64,000 nt of DNA from Glaciihabitans sp. (GTDB lineage: Bacteria > Actinomycetota > Actinomycetes > Actinomycetales > Microbacteriaceae). Under the pieces are notes generated by a model. The model was not told the origin of the DNA. It was given only the letters and a program-made list of their open reading frames with translations, and searched no databases. The stretch covers positions 165,622 to 229,621 of the forward strand of contig JAODBD010000004.1 in NCBI GenBank assembly GCA_025463785.1, in the 5' to 3' direction. Numbering within the stretch: position 1 is the stretch's first letter; the number at the start of each line of letters is the position of its first letter. Made by a program: the position numbers and the translations under genes. Positions 8,459 through 17,033 of the stretch are shown here, piece after piece.

Positions 8459-9192
8459 GCACCCACCTCCGCGATCAGCGCCAGCAACTCGCCGCGCACC
8501 TCAGCCTCAAGCCCGTCCTCCAACAGGTGCCCCGCGCCGGGAACCACCCGAAATGTCGACTCGACGACCAGCTTCGACGCAGCGAGCCCCGCATCCGCCG
8601 GCGCCGACGTATCGTTCTCGCCCCACACCATCCGCGTCGGCGCGGTGATGCGTCCGAGGTCGCTGTGGTAGTTCTCGTTGATCGTCCGCACGAGCACGTC
8701 GCGCATGACTCCTCGGGCGTTGCGGTAGTCCGCGGAGCCACGCTTCTCGCGCTGCTTCTCCATGGCCTTCTTCGAGACCAGCCCCGCGCGGGCCAGTGAG
8801 CGCAGGATGCGGAACCCGAGGGCAGGCGCCGGCGCCGCAACCAGCCGTACGAGCGGCACTCCCGTGAGCACGAGCCCGCTCACGAGGTCGGGCCGCCGGG
8901 CGGCGAGACGCACGGCAACGCGACCGCCGAACGAGTGCGCCACCACGACCACGGGACCAAACGGCTCGATCGCCGCCGCAAGCGACTCGGCGTAGTCCTC
9001 GCTGCCCCAGACCGCCGGCGGCGGCGGCGTGATGCCGAAGCCGGGCAGGTGAATCGATACGGCATCCAGCCCGTCGACGATGCGCGAAAAGTCGGCGCCC
9101 GACCGTGCCCAGCCGTGCAGGGCAACAACGCGCGGCGGAGCGGACCCGGATTTCTCAGCCAGCAGGGTGCCGTCGGCGAGTGACGTGAGCAA
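8455..9192 (-). CDS. Alpha/beta hydrolase coupled to MurF-like ligase
   Basis: A 245-residue cytoplasmic alpha/beta hydrolase. Visible features are VVALHGWARSG (oxyanion side), the nucleophile elbow AHSFGGR, the acid in WGENDTSAP and the His in VPGAGHLLEDG. The stop overlaps the start of the MurF-like gene by 4 nt, so the two are probably made in fixed ratio. It begins 3 nt after the gpsA stop. The context suggests a role in cell-wall precursor metabolism, perhaps hydrolysis of an amide or ester, but the substrate is not readable from the sequence. Confidence 0.82.
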   Translation of the reverse strand: MLTSLADGTLLAEKSGSAPPRVVALHGWARSGADFSRIVDGLDAVSIHLPGFGITPPPPAVWGSEDYAESLAAAIEPFGPVVVVAHSFGGRVAVRLAARRPDLVSGLVLTGVPLVRLVAAPAPALGFRILRSLARAGLVSKKAMEKQREKRGSADYRNARGVMRDVLVRTINENYHSDLGRITAPTRMVWGENDTSAPADAGLAASKLVVESTFRVVPGAGHLLEDGLEAEVRGELLALIAEVGA

Positions 9193-9195
9193 CGG

Positions 9196-10191
9196 CTACT
9201 CTCCCTGCGGCGTCGGATCTGTGGTGAGGTGGGGCGCGATGTCCCGAGGATTCAGCGTACCGGCCAGCACCTCAGCGACCTGACTCACAATCGGCATCTC
9301 GACGCCCTTGGCGAGCGCGAGCTCGAGGATCGGCGCCACCGAAGACAGCCCCTCGGCGGTCTGGTTCATCTGCTTGATGACCTCGCTGAAGCTGTAACCC
9401 TGGCCAAGCAGGCGGCCCGCCGTGTTGTTGCGCGACAGCGGCGACTCACAGGTCGCGATGAGGTCGCCGAGCCCGGCGAGCCCCGACAGCGTCTCGGGTC
9501 GCGCGCCGTAGGCGACCGAGAAGTCGGTCATTTCGGCGAGGCCGCGCGTGATGATCGACGCCTTCGTGTTTTCGCCGTAACCGACGCCATCCACGATCCC
9601 GATCGCGACGGCGATGAGGTTCTTGAGTACCCCGCCGAACTCGGTGCCGATCACATCGGTGTTGACGAACGATCGAAAGTAGGGGTTCGTTGCAACCATG
9701 GCTATGGCCGTCGCGGTCTCGAGGCTCTCTGACGAAATGACGGCGGCCGTGGGCTGCTCGCGCGCGATTTCAAGCGCAAGGTTGGGACCGGATGCCACGG
9801 CAACCCGTTCGGGTGCGAGCGCCAGTTCTTCGTAGAGAACCTCGCTCATCCGAAGTCGCGTGCCCTTTTCGACGCCCTTCATGAGTGAGACGACGACGGA
9901 TTCCGGCGACAGGAGATCGCGGATGGCGTCGAGATTCTCACGCAGCGACCGGCTCGGCACGGCGATGTAGACCTGCTCGGCTTCGTGCAGCACGAACTCC
10001 AGATTGGAACTCGCCCGCAGCGAGCGCGGCAGGTTGATGCCAGGCAGGTAGTCGCTGTTGCGCTTGGATTCGGAGATTTCGCGCGCCAGTTCGGGCCTGC
10101 GCGCCCACAACACGACCTCCGCACCGCCGTCGGCGAGGATCTTCGCGAAGGTCGTTCCCCACGATCCCGCCCCCAGCACGGCAACCCGCAT
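9196..10191 (-). CDS. gpsA: Glycerol-3-phosphate dehydrogenase (NAD(P)+)
   Basis: GpsA reduces dihydroxyacetone phosphate to sn-glycerol 3-phosphate, the backbone for phospholipids. The N-terminal Rossmann motif is VAVLGAGSWGTTFAK, and the C-terminal domain carries VLKNLIAVAIGIVDG with the catalytic Lys and GLAGLGDLIATC. The ATG at 10191 gives 331 residues, the usual length. A TTG at 10233, overlapping plsC by 8 nt, would add 14 residues; neither site has a strong Shine-Dalgarno sequence, so the start is uncertain. It forms a phospholipid pair with plsC just upstream. Confidence 0.93.
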   Translation of the reverse strand: MRVAVLGAGSWGTTFAKILADGGAEVVLWARRPELAREISESKRNSDYLPGINLPRSLRASSNLEFVLHEAEQVYIAVPSRSLRENLDAIRDLLSPESVVVSLMKGVEKGTRLRMSEVLYEELALAPERVAVASGPNLALEIAREQPTAAVISSESLETATAIAMVATNPYFRSFVNTDVIGTEFGGVLKNLIAVAIGIVDGVGYGENTKASIITRGLAEMTDFSVAYGARPETLSGLAGLGDLIATCESPLSRNNTAGRLLGQGYSFSEVIKQMNQTAEGLSSVAPILELALAKGVEMPIVSQVAEVLAGTLNPRDIAPHLTTDPTPQGE

Positions 10192-10225
10192 GCCGTGGGC
10201 GGGGTTTCCGAGCGGAGCACCATGG

Positions 10226-10987
10226 CTATTCAAAGTGACCCGTCTCTGACTGGTTGTTGCGGCTGGGATCCCAGCGTTCGACCGGAGCGGTCTCGCCGCG
10301 CAATCCTTCGAGCAGGCTGGTGATGGCATCCATCACGCGCTCGGTGGCCTCGGCCAACAGCGCGGAGTTCATGGGCTTACCCAGATACGTCGAGAGGTCA
10401 ACCGGTTCACCGAAAATAAGATCGATGCGCTTGCGCGGAAACAGGCTCAGCTTGCCGTATCGCGGCAGCACCTTCTGTGTGCCCCAGTGGGCAGCGGGGA
10501 TGATCGGGATGCCGGCCTCGAGCGCCATCCGCACCGCACCGAACTTGCCTCGCATCGGCCAGAGGTCCGGGTCACGCGTCAGCGAGCCCTCGGGGTAGAT
10601 CACGACCGCGAGTCCGTTGTCTGTGATGTGTCGAGCGGTTGCCAGCGGATCACTGTTGCGGGCGACGCCCGTGCGCTCGACCGGCACCTGCTGGGTCTTG
10701 CGCATCAGGAAACCGAGAACCGGAACTCTGAACAGGGACGCCTTGGCCAGGAACCGGGGCATCCGACCGGCCCGCCACATCGCAACCCCGATCACGAGCG
10801 GATCGATCTCGCTGTAGTGGTTGGGCGCAAGCACGAAGGCGCCCGATTTCGGCAGCTTGTCTGTGTCGTGTAGCACGAGCTTCGAGATCGCGCCCATAAA
10901 CGGCAGGATGAGGGCGGCCAGCACCCAGAAGGTCGGGGTTCTTTCGGATCGTCGCGGCTCCGTTGCCGCGGCTCGCTGGGTCGTCAA
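10226..10987 (-). CDS. plsC: 1-acyl-sn-glycerol-3-phosphate acyltransferase
   Basis: A 253-residue PlsC-family acyltransferase that acylates lysophosphatidic acid at the membrane. It has the catalytic HX4D motif NHYSEID, an N-terminal hydrophobic helix (WVLAALILPFMGAISKLVL), and the substrate motif YPEGSLTRD. The gene is between murA and gpsA on one strand with 4-nt spacing from murA, so lipid and wall precursor synthesis are co-transcribed. Confidence 0.92.
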   Translation of the reverse strand: MTTQRAAATEPRRSERTPTFWVLAALILPFMGAISKLVLHDTDKLPKSGAFVLAPNHYSEIDPLVIGVAMWRAGRMPRFLAKASLFRVPVLGFLMRKTQQVPVERTGVARNSDPLATARHITDNGLAVVIYPEGSLTRDPDLWPMRGKFGAVRMALEAGIPIIPAAHWGTQKVLPRYGKLSLFPRKRIDLIFGEPVDLSTYLGKPMNSALLAEATERVMDAITSLLEGLRGETAPVERWDPSRNNQSETGHFE

Positions 10988-10991
10988 GGGG

Positions 10992-12359
10992 CTAGCCCTC
11001 GTAAATGAAGTCAGCCCCGAGAAGCGCGAGCTTGTCGATGAAGTGCTCGTAACCCCGGCTGATGATGCCGACGTTACTGATGGTGGAACGACCCTCGGCC
11101 GTCAGCGCTGCGATGAGGTGGCTGAAGCCTCCGCGAAGGTCTGGAACCACGACATCCGCTCCGTGCAGCGGTGTCGGCCCGGTAATGACGGCGGCCTGCT
11201 CGAACTCGCGGCGGGCAACCCTCCGGTCGTAGCCTGCGAGACCATCCTTGTGGACGACGATGTTGGCGCCCATGGCGATCAGGGCATCCGTGAACCCGAA
11301 GCGGTTCTCGTACACGGTTTCGTGCACGATCGACACTCCCTCGGCCTTCGTCAGCGCGACGATGAGCGGCTGCTGCCAGTCGGTCATGAATCCGGGGTGA
11401 ACGTCGGTCTCGACGACAACGGGCTTCAGCGTGCCGCCCGGGTGGTAAAAACGGATGCCGTCCTCGTGGATGTCGAACGCACCGCCGACCTTACGGAAGA
11501 TGTTGAGGAAGGTCATGAGTTCCTGCTGCTTCGCGCCGCCCACGAAGATGTCGCCCTCGGTCGCGAGAGCCGCCGAGGCCCAGCTCGCTGCCTCGTTGCG
11601 GTCGAAGAGCGCGCGATGCTCGTACCCATCCAGGCTGTCGACGCCCTCGATGAAGATCACGCGGTTGGGCTCGACGTTGATGATCGCGCCCATCTTCTGC
11701 AGGATCGCGATGAGATCCATGATCTCGGGCTCGATTGCCGCGTTCTTGAGCTCGGTGACGCCCTCCGCGCGAACGGCCGTGAGCAGAACCTGCTCCGTCG
11801 CGCCAACGCTCGGGTATGGCAGTTCGATCTGCGCGCCCTTGAGACCGTTCGGCGCGGTCAGGCGAATGCCTTCGTAGCTCTTGTCGACGATGGCGCCGAA
11901 GGCACGAAGCGCGTCGAGATGGAAGTCGATTGGGCGGTCGCCGATGCGGCATCCGCCCAGGTCGGGAATGAGCGCCTCGCCGAGCCGGTGCAGCAGGGGC
12001 CCACAGAACAGGATCGGGATGCGGCTGGAGCCCGCGAGCGCGTCAATCTCCGCAAAGTGCGCCTTGAGCACGTTGCTCGGGTCGAGCAGCAACTCGCCGG
12101 GCGCAATCTCGGTCACGGAGACGCCGTACGCATTCAGCATCCCGGTTACGACGCCGACGTCACTGATGTCTGGAACGTCTTTCAGGAGGCTGGGAGTGTC
12201 GCCCAGAAGCGCCGCGACCATGGCTTTCGTCGCCAGGTTCTTGGCACCGCGAATCTCTATGCGCCCTCGCAGCGGTTTTCCACCGTTGATGACGATCTTG
12301 TCTGACTTCAAACCGACCCGCTGCCCTGCCTTTTGGGCATCCTGAACGACTGAACTCAC
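10992..12359 (-). CDS. murA: UDP-N-acetylglucosamine 1-carboxyvinyltransferase MurA
   Basis: MurA catalyses the first committed step of peptidoglycan synthesis, transfer of enolpyruvate from PEP to UDP-GlcNAc. The 455-residue protein has the N-terminal Lys in RGAKNLATK (Lys40) and the active-site loop DLGGCRIGDRPID with Cys137. Mycobacteria have Asp at this position and are fosfomycin-insensitive, so this enzyme keeps the fosfomycin-reactive Cys. The start is a GTG directly after the leuD stop (TAAGTG), so translation is probably coupled. Confidence 0.95.
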   Translation of the reverse strand: MSSVVQDAQKAGQRVGLKSDKIVINGGKPLRGRIEIRGAKNLATKAMVAALLGDTPSLLKDVPDISDVGVVTGMLNAYGVSVTEIAPGELLLDPSNVLKAHFAEIDALAGSSRIPILFCGPLLHRLGEALIPDLGGCRIGDRPIDFHLDALRAFGAIVDKSYEGIRLTAPNGLKGAQIELPYPSVGATEQVLLTAVRAEGVTELKNAAIEPEIMDLIAILQKMGAIINVEPNRVIFIEGVDSLDGYEHRALFDRNEAASWASAALATEGDIFVGGAKQQELMTFLNIFRKVGGAFDIHEDGIRFYHPGGTLKPVVVETDVHPGFMTDWQQPLIVALTKAEGVSIVHETVYENRFGFTDALIAMGANIVVHKDGLAGYDRRVARREFEQAAVITGPTPLHGADVVVPDLRGGFSHLIAALTAEGRSTISNVGIISRGYEHFIDKLALLGADFIYEG

Positions 12360-12956
12360 TTATTTCACCGGCAATGTCTTGGGCCGCCACGATTCACGGC
12401 GGGCTTCGAATTCTGTAATTCGCGCCTCATCACGCAGGGTTAGGCCAATGTCATCCAGGCCTTCGAGCAAACGCCACCTAGTGTAATCGTCGATCTCGAA
12501 TGGGACGGAAAGATCGCCGATGGTCGCCGTCTTCCGGGTCAGATCGACCGAGATCGGGATGCCGGGGTCCGCTTCGATGATCGCCCAGATTTTCTCGACA
12601 TCCGGCTCACTCACGGTACCGGCCAGCAGCCCTTGCTTGCCCGAGTTTCCCCGAAAAATGTCGCCGAAACGGGGACTCAGAATCGCCGTGAATCCGAAGT
12701 CCCGCAACGCCCAGACCGCGTGTTCGCGGCTCGATCCGGTGCCGAAATCGGGGCCGGCGATGAGGATTCCGCCCTGCGAGTACGCAGGCTGGTTGAGCAC
12801 AAACTCCGGATCCTGGCGCCAGGCGTAGAACAGAGCATCGTCGTAGCCGGTCTTCGTAACCCGTTTCAGGAATACGGCGGGGATGATCTGGTCGGTGTCG
12901 ACGTTCGAGCGCTTGAGCGGCACCGCGGTGCCGGTCAGTACCGAGATCTTGTCCAT
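12360..12956 (-). CDS. leuD: 3-isopropylmalate dehydratase small subunit
   Basis: LeuD is the swivelling small subunit of the leucine-pathway isomerase that converts 2- to 3-isopropylmalate. The 198-residue protein has [16 protein letters not shown] near the start and the [17 protein letters not shown] motif. The ATG at 12956 shares one base with the leuC stop (TAATG) and is preceded by GAGGTGAGCAGG, which indicates tight coupling with the large subunit. The stop is followed at once by the murA start. Confidence 0.96.
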   Translation of the reverse strand: MDKISVLTGTAVPLKRSNVDTDQIIPAVFLKRVTKTGYDDALFYAWRQDPEFVLNQPAYSQGGILIAGPDFGTGSSREHAVWALRDFGFTAILSPRFGDIFRGNSGKQGLLAGTVSEPDVEKIWAIIEADPGIPISVDLTRKTATIGDLSVPFEIDDYTRWRLLEGLDDIGLTLRDEARITEFEARRESWRPKTLPVK

Positions 12957-14539
12957 TACCTGCTCACCTCGTGGCTCGAGCTCACGCCGGGTTCCGAAAT
13001 GCCGTCGACGTAGTCGGGGTCGATATCGGTCGTGCGGGCACCGCGGTTGGACGCGTTGCCCGATGCTGCCGCGGAGGCGTAATCGCCCTGGAGCGACTCC
13101 GGAACGCTCACGCCGAGATCCCACGGACTGCTCAGGGTGCCACGAATGGCGGTTGCGGCAGCGACCAGCGGTGACACGAGATGGGTGCGACCGCCCTTGC
13201 CCTGGCGACCCTCGAAGTTGCGGTTGGAGGTCGAGGCGCAACGCTCGCCGGGGGCGAGCTGGTCGGGGTTCATCCCGAGGCACATCGAGCAGCCGGCGAA
13301 GCGCCATTCTGCGCCGAACTCTTCGACGATTTTGTCGATTCCCTCGGCCTCGGCCTCGATGCGAACGCGAGCGCTGCCCGGGACGACCATGACGCGAACG
13401 CCGTCGGCCTTCTTCTGGCCCTTGATGATGGATGCGAACGCGCGCAGGTCTTCGATGCGGCTGTTGGTGCAGGAGCCCATGAAGACGGCATCCACCCGGA
13501 TGTCTTTCATGGCCGTGCCTGCCGCAAGATCCATGTATTCGAGTGCGCGCTGAGCCGATGCCCGCTCGTTCGGATCGCTGTAGTCGTCTGGCGACGGGAT
13601 GCTGTCGCTGAGCGACACGCCCTGCCCGGGGTTCGTACCCCAGGTGACGAACGGCTCGAGCTCATTGGCATCGAGGTACACCTCGGCGTCGAACACGGCG
13701 TCGTCGTCTGTCTTCAGGGTCTCCCAGTACGCGACCGCGGCATCCCAGTCGGCGCCCTCCGGAGCGTGCGGGCGACCCTTCAGGTAGTCGTACGTCGTCT
13801 GGTCTGGCGCGACCATGCCGGCGCGCGCGCCCGCCTCGATAGACATGTTGCAGATGGTCATGCGGCCATCCATCGAAAGCGAGCGGATGGCGCTGCCGCG
13901 GTATTCGAGGACGTAGCCCTGGCCGCCGCCCGTGCCGATCTTCGCGATGATGGCCAGGATGATGTCCTTGGCGGTAACCCCGGGACGCAACTGACCCTCG
14001 ACCGTGATGGCCATGGTCTTGAACTCCTGCAACGGGAGCGTCTGCGTGGCCAGAACGTGCTCGACCTCGCTGGTGCCGATCCCGAACGCCATGGCGCCGA
14101 AAGCGCCGTGCGTCGAGGTGTGCGAATCACCGCAGACGACGGTGATACCGGGCATCGTCAGGCCGAGCTGCGGGCCGACGACATGAACGATGCCCTGCTC
14201 GATATCGCCGAGCGAGTGCAGGCGAACACCGAACTCCGCGGCATTCCTGCGCAGGGTGTCTATCTGGGTGCGGCTGGTGAGGTCGGCGATCGGTTTGTCG
14301 ATGGCGAGCGTCGGAGTGTTGTGGTCCTCCGTTGCGATCGTCAGATCGGGGCGGCGCACGGGGCGACCAGCCATCCGAAGTCCGTCAAAAGCCTGCGGGC
14401 TGGTGACCTCGTGAACGAGGTGGAGGTCGATGTAGATGAGGTCGGGAGAGCCGTCCTCGCCCTTGACGACGAGATGGCTATCCCAGACCTTTTCGGCCAG
14501 AGTCTTGGGCGTACGTGGTGCGGGGGTGCTGTTTGTCAT
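12956..14539 (-). CDS. leuC: 3-isopropylmalate dehydratase large subunit
   Basis: LeuC is the [4Fe-4S] large subunit of isopropylmalate isomerase. The Fe-S ligands are visible in GSCTNSR and in [10 protein letters not shown]. The N-terminal motif [18 protein letters not shown] is also typical. At 527 residues it is longer than the usual 465-480; the extra part is a C-terminal Ala/Ser/Gly-rich tail after [12 protein letters not shown]. The gene is first in a leuC-leuD-murA-plsC-gpsA run and has a 190-nt leader that may fold and encode a short peptide. Confidence 0.96.
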   Translation of the reverse strand: MTNSTPAPRTPKTLAEKVWDSHLVVKGEDGSPDLIYIDLHLVHEVTSPQAFDGLRMAGRPVRRPDLTIATEDHNTPTLAIDKPIADLTSRTQIDTLRRNAAEFGVRLHSLGDIEQGIVHVVGPQLGLTMPGITVVCGDSHTSTHGAFGAMAFGIGTSEVEHVLATQTLPLQEFKTMAITVEGQLRPGVTAKDIILAIIAKIGTGGGQGYVLEYRGSAIRSLSMDGRMTICNMSIEAGARAGMVAPDQTTYDYLKGRPHAPEGADWDAAVAYWETLKTDDDAVFDAEVYLDANELEPFVTWGTNPGQGVSLSDSIPSPDDYSDPNERASAQRALEYMDLAAGTAMKDIRVDAVFMGSCTNSRIEDLRAFASIIKGQKKADGVRVMVVPGSARVRIEAEAEGIDKIVEEFGAEWRFAGCSMCLGMNPDQLAPGERCASTSNRNFEGRQGKGGRTHLVSPLVAAATAIRGTLSSPWDLGVSVPESLQGDYASAAASGNASNRGARTTDIDPDYVDGISEPGVSSSHEVSR

Positions 14540-14567
14540 GAGTGCGGTCTTTCTTCATCTCGATGGG

Positions 14568-14672
14568 TCAGCCAACGACGCCACTGACGGTGGCATAGGC
14601 CGCGACGAGTGAGGCCAGAGGTATTAGGACTCGTCGCGGCGACGAAGAAGGAGCCGATCGAACTGCATTCAT
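14568..14672 (-). CDS. Possible leuCD leader peptide ORF (34 aa)
   Basis: A 35-codon frame starts at ATG 14672 and stops 28 nt before leuC. Its second half reads VLIPLASLVAAYATVSGVVG, so 9 of 20 residues are Leu, Ile or Val, the branched-chain end products. A 12-bp inverted repeat lies inside it. This layout resembles ribosome-mediated attenuation, but Leu codons are not in an unbroken run and the ribosome binding site is weak, so it may be chance. Confidence 0.3.
   Translation of the reverse strand: MNAVRSAPSSSPRRVLIPLASLVAAYATVSGVVG
14599..14640. promoter_or_regulatory. 12-bp inverted repeat in leuC leader
   Basis: GCCGCGACGAGT (14599-14610) and ACTCGTCGCGGC (14629-14640) form a perfect 12-bp stem with an 18-nt loop, in the untranslated region 60-100 nt upstream of leuC. 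There is no T-run after it, so it is more likely a leader structure or operator than a plain terminator. Confidence 0.6.
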
Positions 14673-14686
14673 CGAGGCTATCATCC

Positions 14687-14706
14687 GTCTGCGCGCTGGC
14701 GCAGAC
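14687..14706 (-). terminator. Hairpin after lipoprotein gene
   Basis: GTCTGCGC and GCGCAGAC form a perfect 8-bp stem with a 4-nt loop 27 nt past the stop of the lipoprotein gene at 14733. No T-run follows, as is common in high-GC actinobacteria. It may end the lipoprotein transcript before the leuC promoter. Confidence 0.45.
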
Positions 14707-14732
14707 CGGTGAATCCTTCGGCGCTGCGGGCT

Positions 14733-15239
14733 TTAGTAGCTCGACTTTCCGGCGAGCCCAGCGTTAGGGAAGCAAGCGGAAAGCGCGGTGATCGAAAGCT
14801 GCGGACCGTCGACGAATGCCACCGTGAAGCTGTAGCCGTCTTTGGCTTTCATGTCGAGGGTGTTAGTGCCGTCCTGCCCTGTCGCCTGGAATACGCTCCA
14901 ACCGGGCTTGCCGGTCCAGTTCGCGGCGATTGCCGACAAAACCTGGTCGGTCTTGACGCCGGCCTTGAGGCTCACGGTTTCCGAGCCGGGCCAGTAAGAC
15001 TGGTCGCTCTTGCCAAGGCACGGGTAAATGACCTTCGAAGTCTGCGTCTGCTGGGTGTCCGTAACCGACTCTGAGGGAACGAAGTCGGCGATCTGGCGCT
15101 CCAGTTGCAGGGTCGTCTGCTTGGCGCCTGCGAGCGTCGTCGTGGTGCCCGCGCTCGAGGAACATCCGCTGACGGACGACACGACGACAATGGATGCCAC
15201 GGTCGCGAGAACGACCACGGCGTTTCGGGTGTGCTTCAC
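14733..15239 (-). CDS. Secreted lipoprotein of unknown function
   Basis: A 168-residue protein with a hydrophobic signal segment (residues about 7-24) and the lipobox VSGC followed by SSSAG, so it should be anchored to the outer face of the membrane. The mature part has two further cysteines (YPCLG and SACFPN) that could form a disulfide. The GTG start at 15239 is supported by GGGGAG four nt upstream. I do not recognise the family. It is flanked by a hairpin downstream and by the TerC gene upstream. Confidence 0.75.
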   Translation of the reverse strand: MKHTRNAVVVLATVASIVVVSSVSGCSSSAGTTTTLAGAKQTTLQLERQIADFVPSESVTDTQQTQTSKVIYPCLGKSDQSYWPGSETVSLKAGVKTDQVLSAIAANWTGKPGWSVFQATGQDGTNTLDMKAKDGYSFTVAFVDGPQLSITALSACFPNAGLAGKSSY

Positions 15240-15350
15240 AATGCTCCCCTCGAGCCTTCAATGATCTCGGCGCAACCATATCGTTGCCAGAACGGATCGG
15301 GCACTCCCTGTTTCGGGGGTCAGACCGTGTCGGCCAAAGTGAGGACACGC

Positions 15351-16349
15351 TCAGTCGGAGCCGTGCGACGCTCTCTTCGCCTCGGCGCGCAGCCTGATCA
15401 CGCTCGCGACGACAGCAAGGGTCATCGCGACGACAATGACCCCGAGCGACGTCAGCGTCGAGATCTCCGGCGCCCAGGAGACGTTGTGACCGCCGTTGAT
15501 GAAGGGCAGCTCGTTGTCGTGGAGGGCGTGGAAGATGAGCTTCACGGCGATAAAGGCCAGGATCGCGGCGATCCCATACGTGAGGTACACGAGCCGATTG
15601 ATCAGGTTGCCGATGAGGAAGTACAGCTGCCTGAGGCCCATCAGCGCGAAGACGTTCGCCGCGAAGACCAGGAACGCATCCTGCGTGATGCCGAAGATGG
15701 CCGGGATCGAGTCGAGCGCGAAGACGAGATCGGTGCCGCCGATGGCGACGAATACGATCGCGATGGGGGTGAGGACGCGCCTGCCGCCCACCGACATCCG
15801 CAGCTTTGATCCATTGAACTGATCGGTGATCGGGATGCGTTTCCGCAGAAACCGGATCACGCCGCTCTCGGTTTCTTCGGTCTCGTGTGGATTCGACCGC
15901 GCCTGCTGGATGGCCGTATAGAGCAGGAACGCCCCGAACAGGTAGAAGATCCAGCTGAAGTTTTCGATCAGCGTCGCCCCGAGCAGGATGAAGACGCCAC
16001 GCAGGACGAGCGCGATGACGATGCCCACCATGAGCACTCCCTGTTGCAGGGAGCGCGGCACCGAGAACTTCGCCATGATGATGACGAATACAAACAGGTT
16101 GTCGACGCTCAGGCTGTATTCGGTGAGCCATCCCGCAATGAACTGCCCGGACGAGTTCGGGTCGACGAACACGAACAGCAGACCTCCGAACGCGAGGGCA
16201 AGGGTGACGTAGATCGCAATCCAGATTGCCGATTCCCTGGGCGAAGGGATGCGCGGCCTCCGATACGCAAGCAGCAGGTCGCCCACGATAATGACAGCCA
16301 TCACCGCGATGGAGGTGATCTCGAGCCAGGACGGGACGGCGAGTTGCAC
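15351..16349 (-). CDS. TerC/Alx-family membrane protein
   Basis: A 332-residue integral membrane protein with about eight or nine helices. The family motifs EYSLSVDNLFVFVIIM and GGTDLVFALDSIPAIFGIT carry the acidic residues thought to bind metal. TerC/Alx proteins are linked to manganese efflux and metal loading of exported proteins. The GTG at 16349 is chosen because AAGGGGAA lies 6 nt upstream and because the upstream reading frame falls inside the putative riboswitch. Regulation by manganese is likely if the riboswitch is real. Confidence 0.92.
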   Translation of the reverse strand: MQLAVPSWLEITSIAVMAVIIVGDLLLAYRRPRIPSPRESAIWIAIYVTLALAFGGLLFVFVDPNSSGQFIAGWLTEYSLSVDNLFVFVIIMAKFSVPRSLQQGVLMVGIVIALVLRGVFILLGATLIENFSWIFYLFGAFLLYTAIQQARSNPHETEETESGVIRFLRKRIPITDQFNGSKLRMSVGGRRVLTPIAIVFVAIGGTDLVFALDSIPAIFGITQDAFLVFAANVFALMGLRQLYFLIGNLINRLVYLTYGIAAILAFIAVKLIFHALHDNELPFINGGHNVSWAPEISTLTSLGVIVVAMTLAVVASVIRLRAEAKRASHGSD

Positions 16350-16381
16350 GGTTGGTTCCCCTTCGGTCAGGACGCATGGTC

Positions 16382-16500
16382 GTGGCCGAAAGTCTCTCCC
16401 GCAGCCCGCAAATCTCAGGATGCCGCCGTGCCCGGAGGCCGCATAAGCGGCACTCGTGATGACGATCACGGCGAGGTGGGATACTCCCCTTCGCTGTAAC
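16382..16500 (-). ncRNA. yybP-ykoY-like manganese riboswitch
   Basis: Read on the minus strand, the leader of the TerC gene contains AAGGGGAGTATCCC near its 5' end (about 16480-16495), then paired arms around CGCCGTGATCGTCATCACG and a GCCGC-GCGGC hairpin, and ends with CGGGAGAGACTTTCGG (16387-16402). The GGGGAGTA and GAGAGAC words and their spacing of about 90 nt match the yybP-ykoY motif. This class senses Mn2+ and commonly controls TerC/Alx genes. I have not folded it computationally. Confidence 0.8.
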
Positions 16501-16648
16501 GAGCCTATCGGACGGAGTACCTGCTCCGAAGGCGTTTTGCGCATGAGCTTCGTGCCGTGAAACGAACCTTGCGGCACTGTTTTATTTCGAAACGAAGTCG
16601 GCTTACAATCCTTCTCATAGCCCAGACCACGCTATGAAAAGGACAATC

Positions 16649-16978
16649 ATGGGACACCTAATTTACGGAGACGGCGCCTTCGAAGTTGATGTCGAAGACA
16701 GGGCGCTGGCCCACCTGCAAATTGTCATCGGCGCGAAGCTGCGTCGCCAGGAAAGCTTCTTCTTCAGTTGGGAAGACGGCACCGGCGAGAGCGGCCATTC
16801 GAGCATTTGGTTGAACCCCTATATACCGCTTCGGTTTGCATTTCAGAGCCGAGAGCCCATACAGATCAATCGCGAATGGCTCGAACTTCTGACCCGCGCG
16901 GCCAACAGCACCGGCGGTCTCCGCTTCGTGCCCGAGGTTGCGGAAAAGGTCGAGGCCGTGGAGGCCGTCGGCAGCTGA
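16649..16978 (+). CDS. DUF7882-type small protein
   Basis: A 109-residue cytosolic protein of the type often mislabelled ATP-dependent DNA ligase in Microbacteriaceae. The visible family features are MGHLIYGDGAFEVD at the start, AHLQIVIGAKLRRQESFFFS, then IWLNPYIPLRF and QINREWLELL. The ATG at 16649 is chosen over the ATG at 16634 because AAAAGGA ends 5-6 nt before it and homologs start at MG. It has no ligase active-site Lys motif, so ligase activity is not supported. Its function is unknown. Confidence 0.8.
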   Translation: MGHLIYGDGAFEVDVEDRALAHLQIVIGAKLRRQESFFFSWEDGTGESGHSSIWLNPYIPLRFAFQSREPIQINREWLELLTRAANSTGGLRFVPEVAEKVEAVEAVGS

Positions 16979-16984
16979 GGGATG

Positions 16985-17009
16985 CGGCGGCGGATCGATT
17001 CTGCCGCCG
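16985..17009. terminator. Bidirectional hairpin between convergent genes
   Basis: CGGCGGC and GCCGCCG form a 7-bp stem around GGATCGATTCT between the stops of the DUF7882 gene (16978) and the ArsR-SRPBCC gene (17034). No T-run follows. Confidence 0.45.
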
Positions 17010-17033
17010 TTAGAGTACAGAAGGCGGCGTGCG

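Noticed and set aside
10821..12305. 494-codon plus-strand frame opposite murA
   Set aside because: Composition is typical of a high-GC antisense shadow, and murA on the other strand is certain.
16649..16978. ATP-dependent DNA ligase
   Set aside because: Proteins of this type carry that name in databases, but the 109-residue sequence has no nucleotidyltransferase Lys motif and is too short for a ligase.
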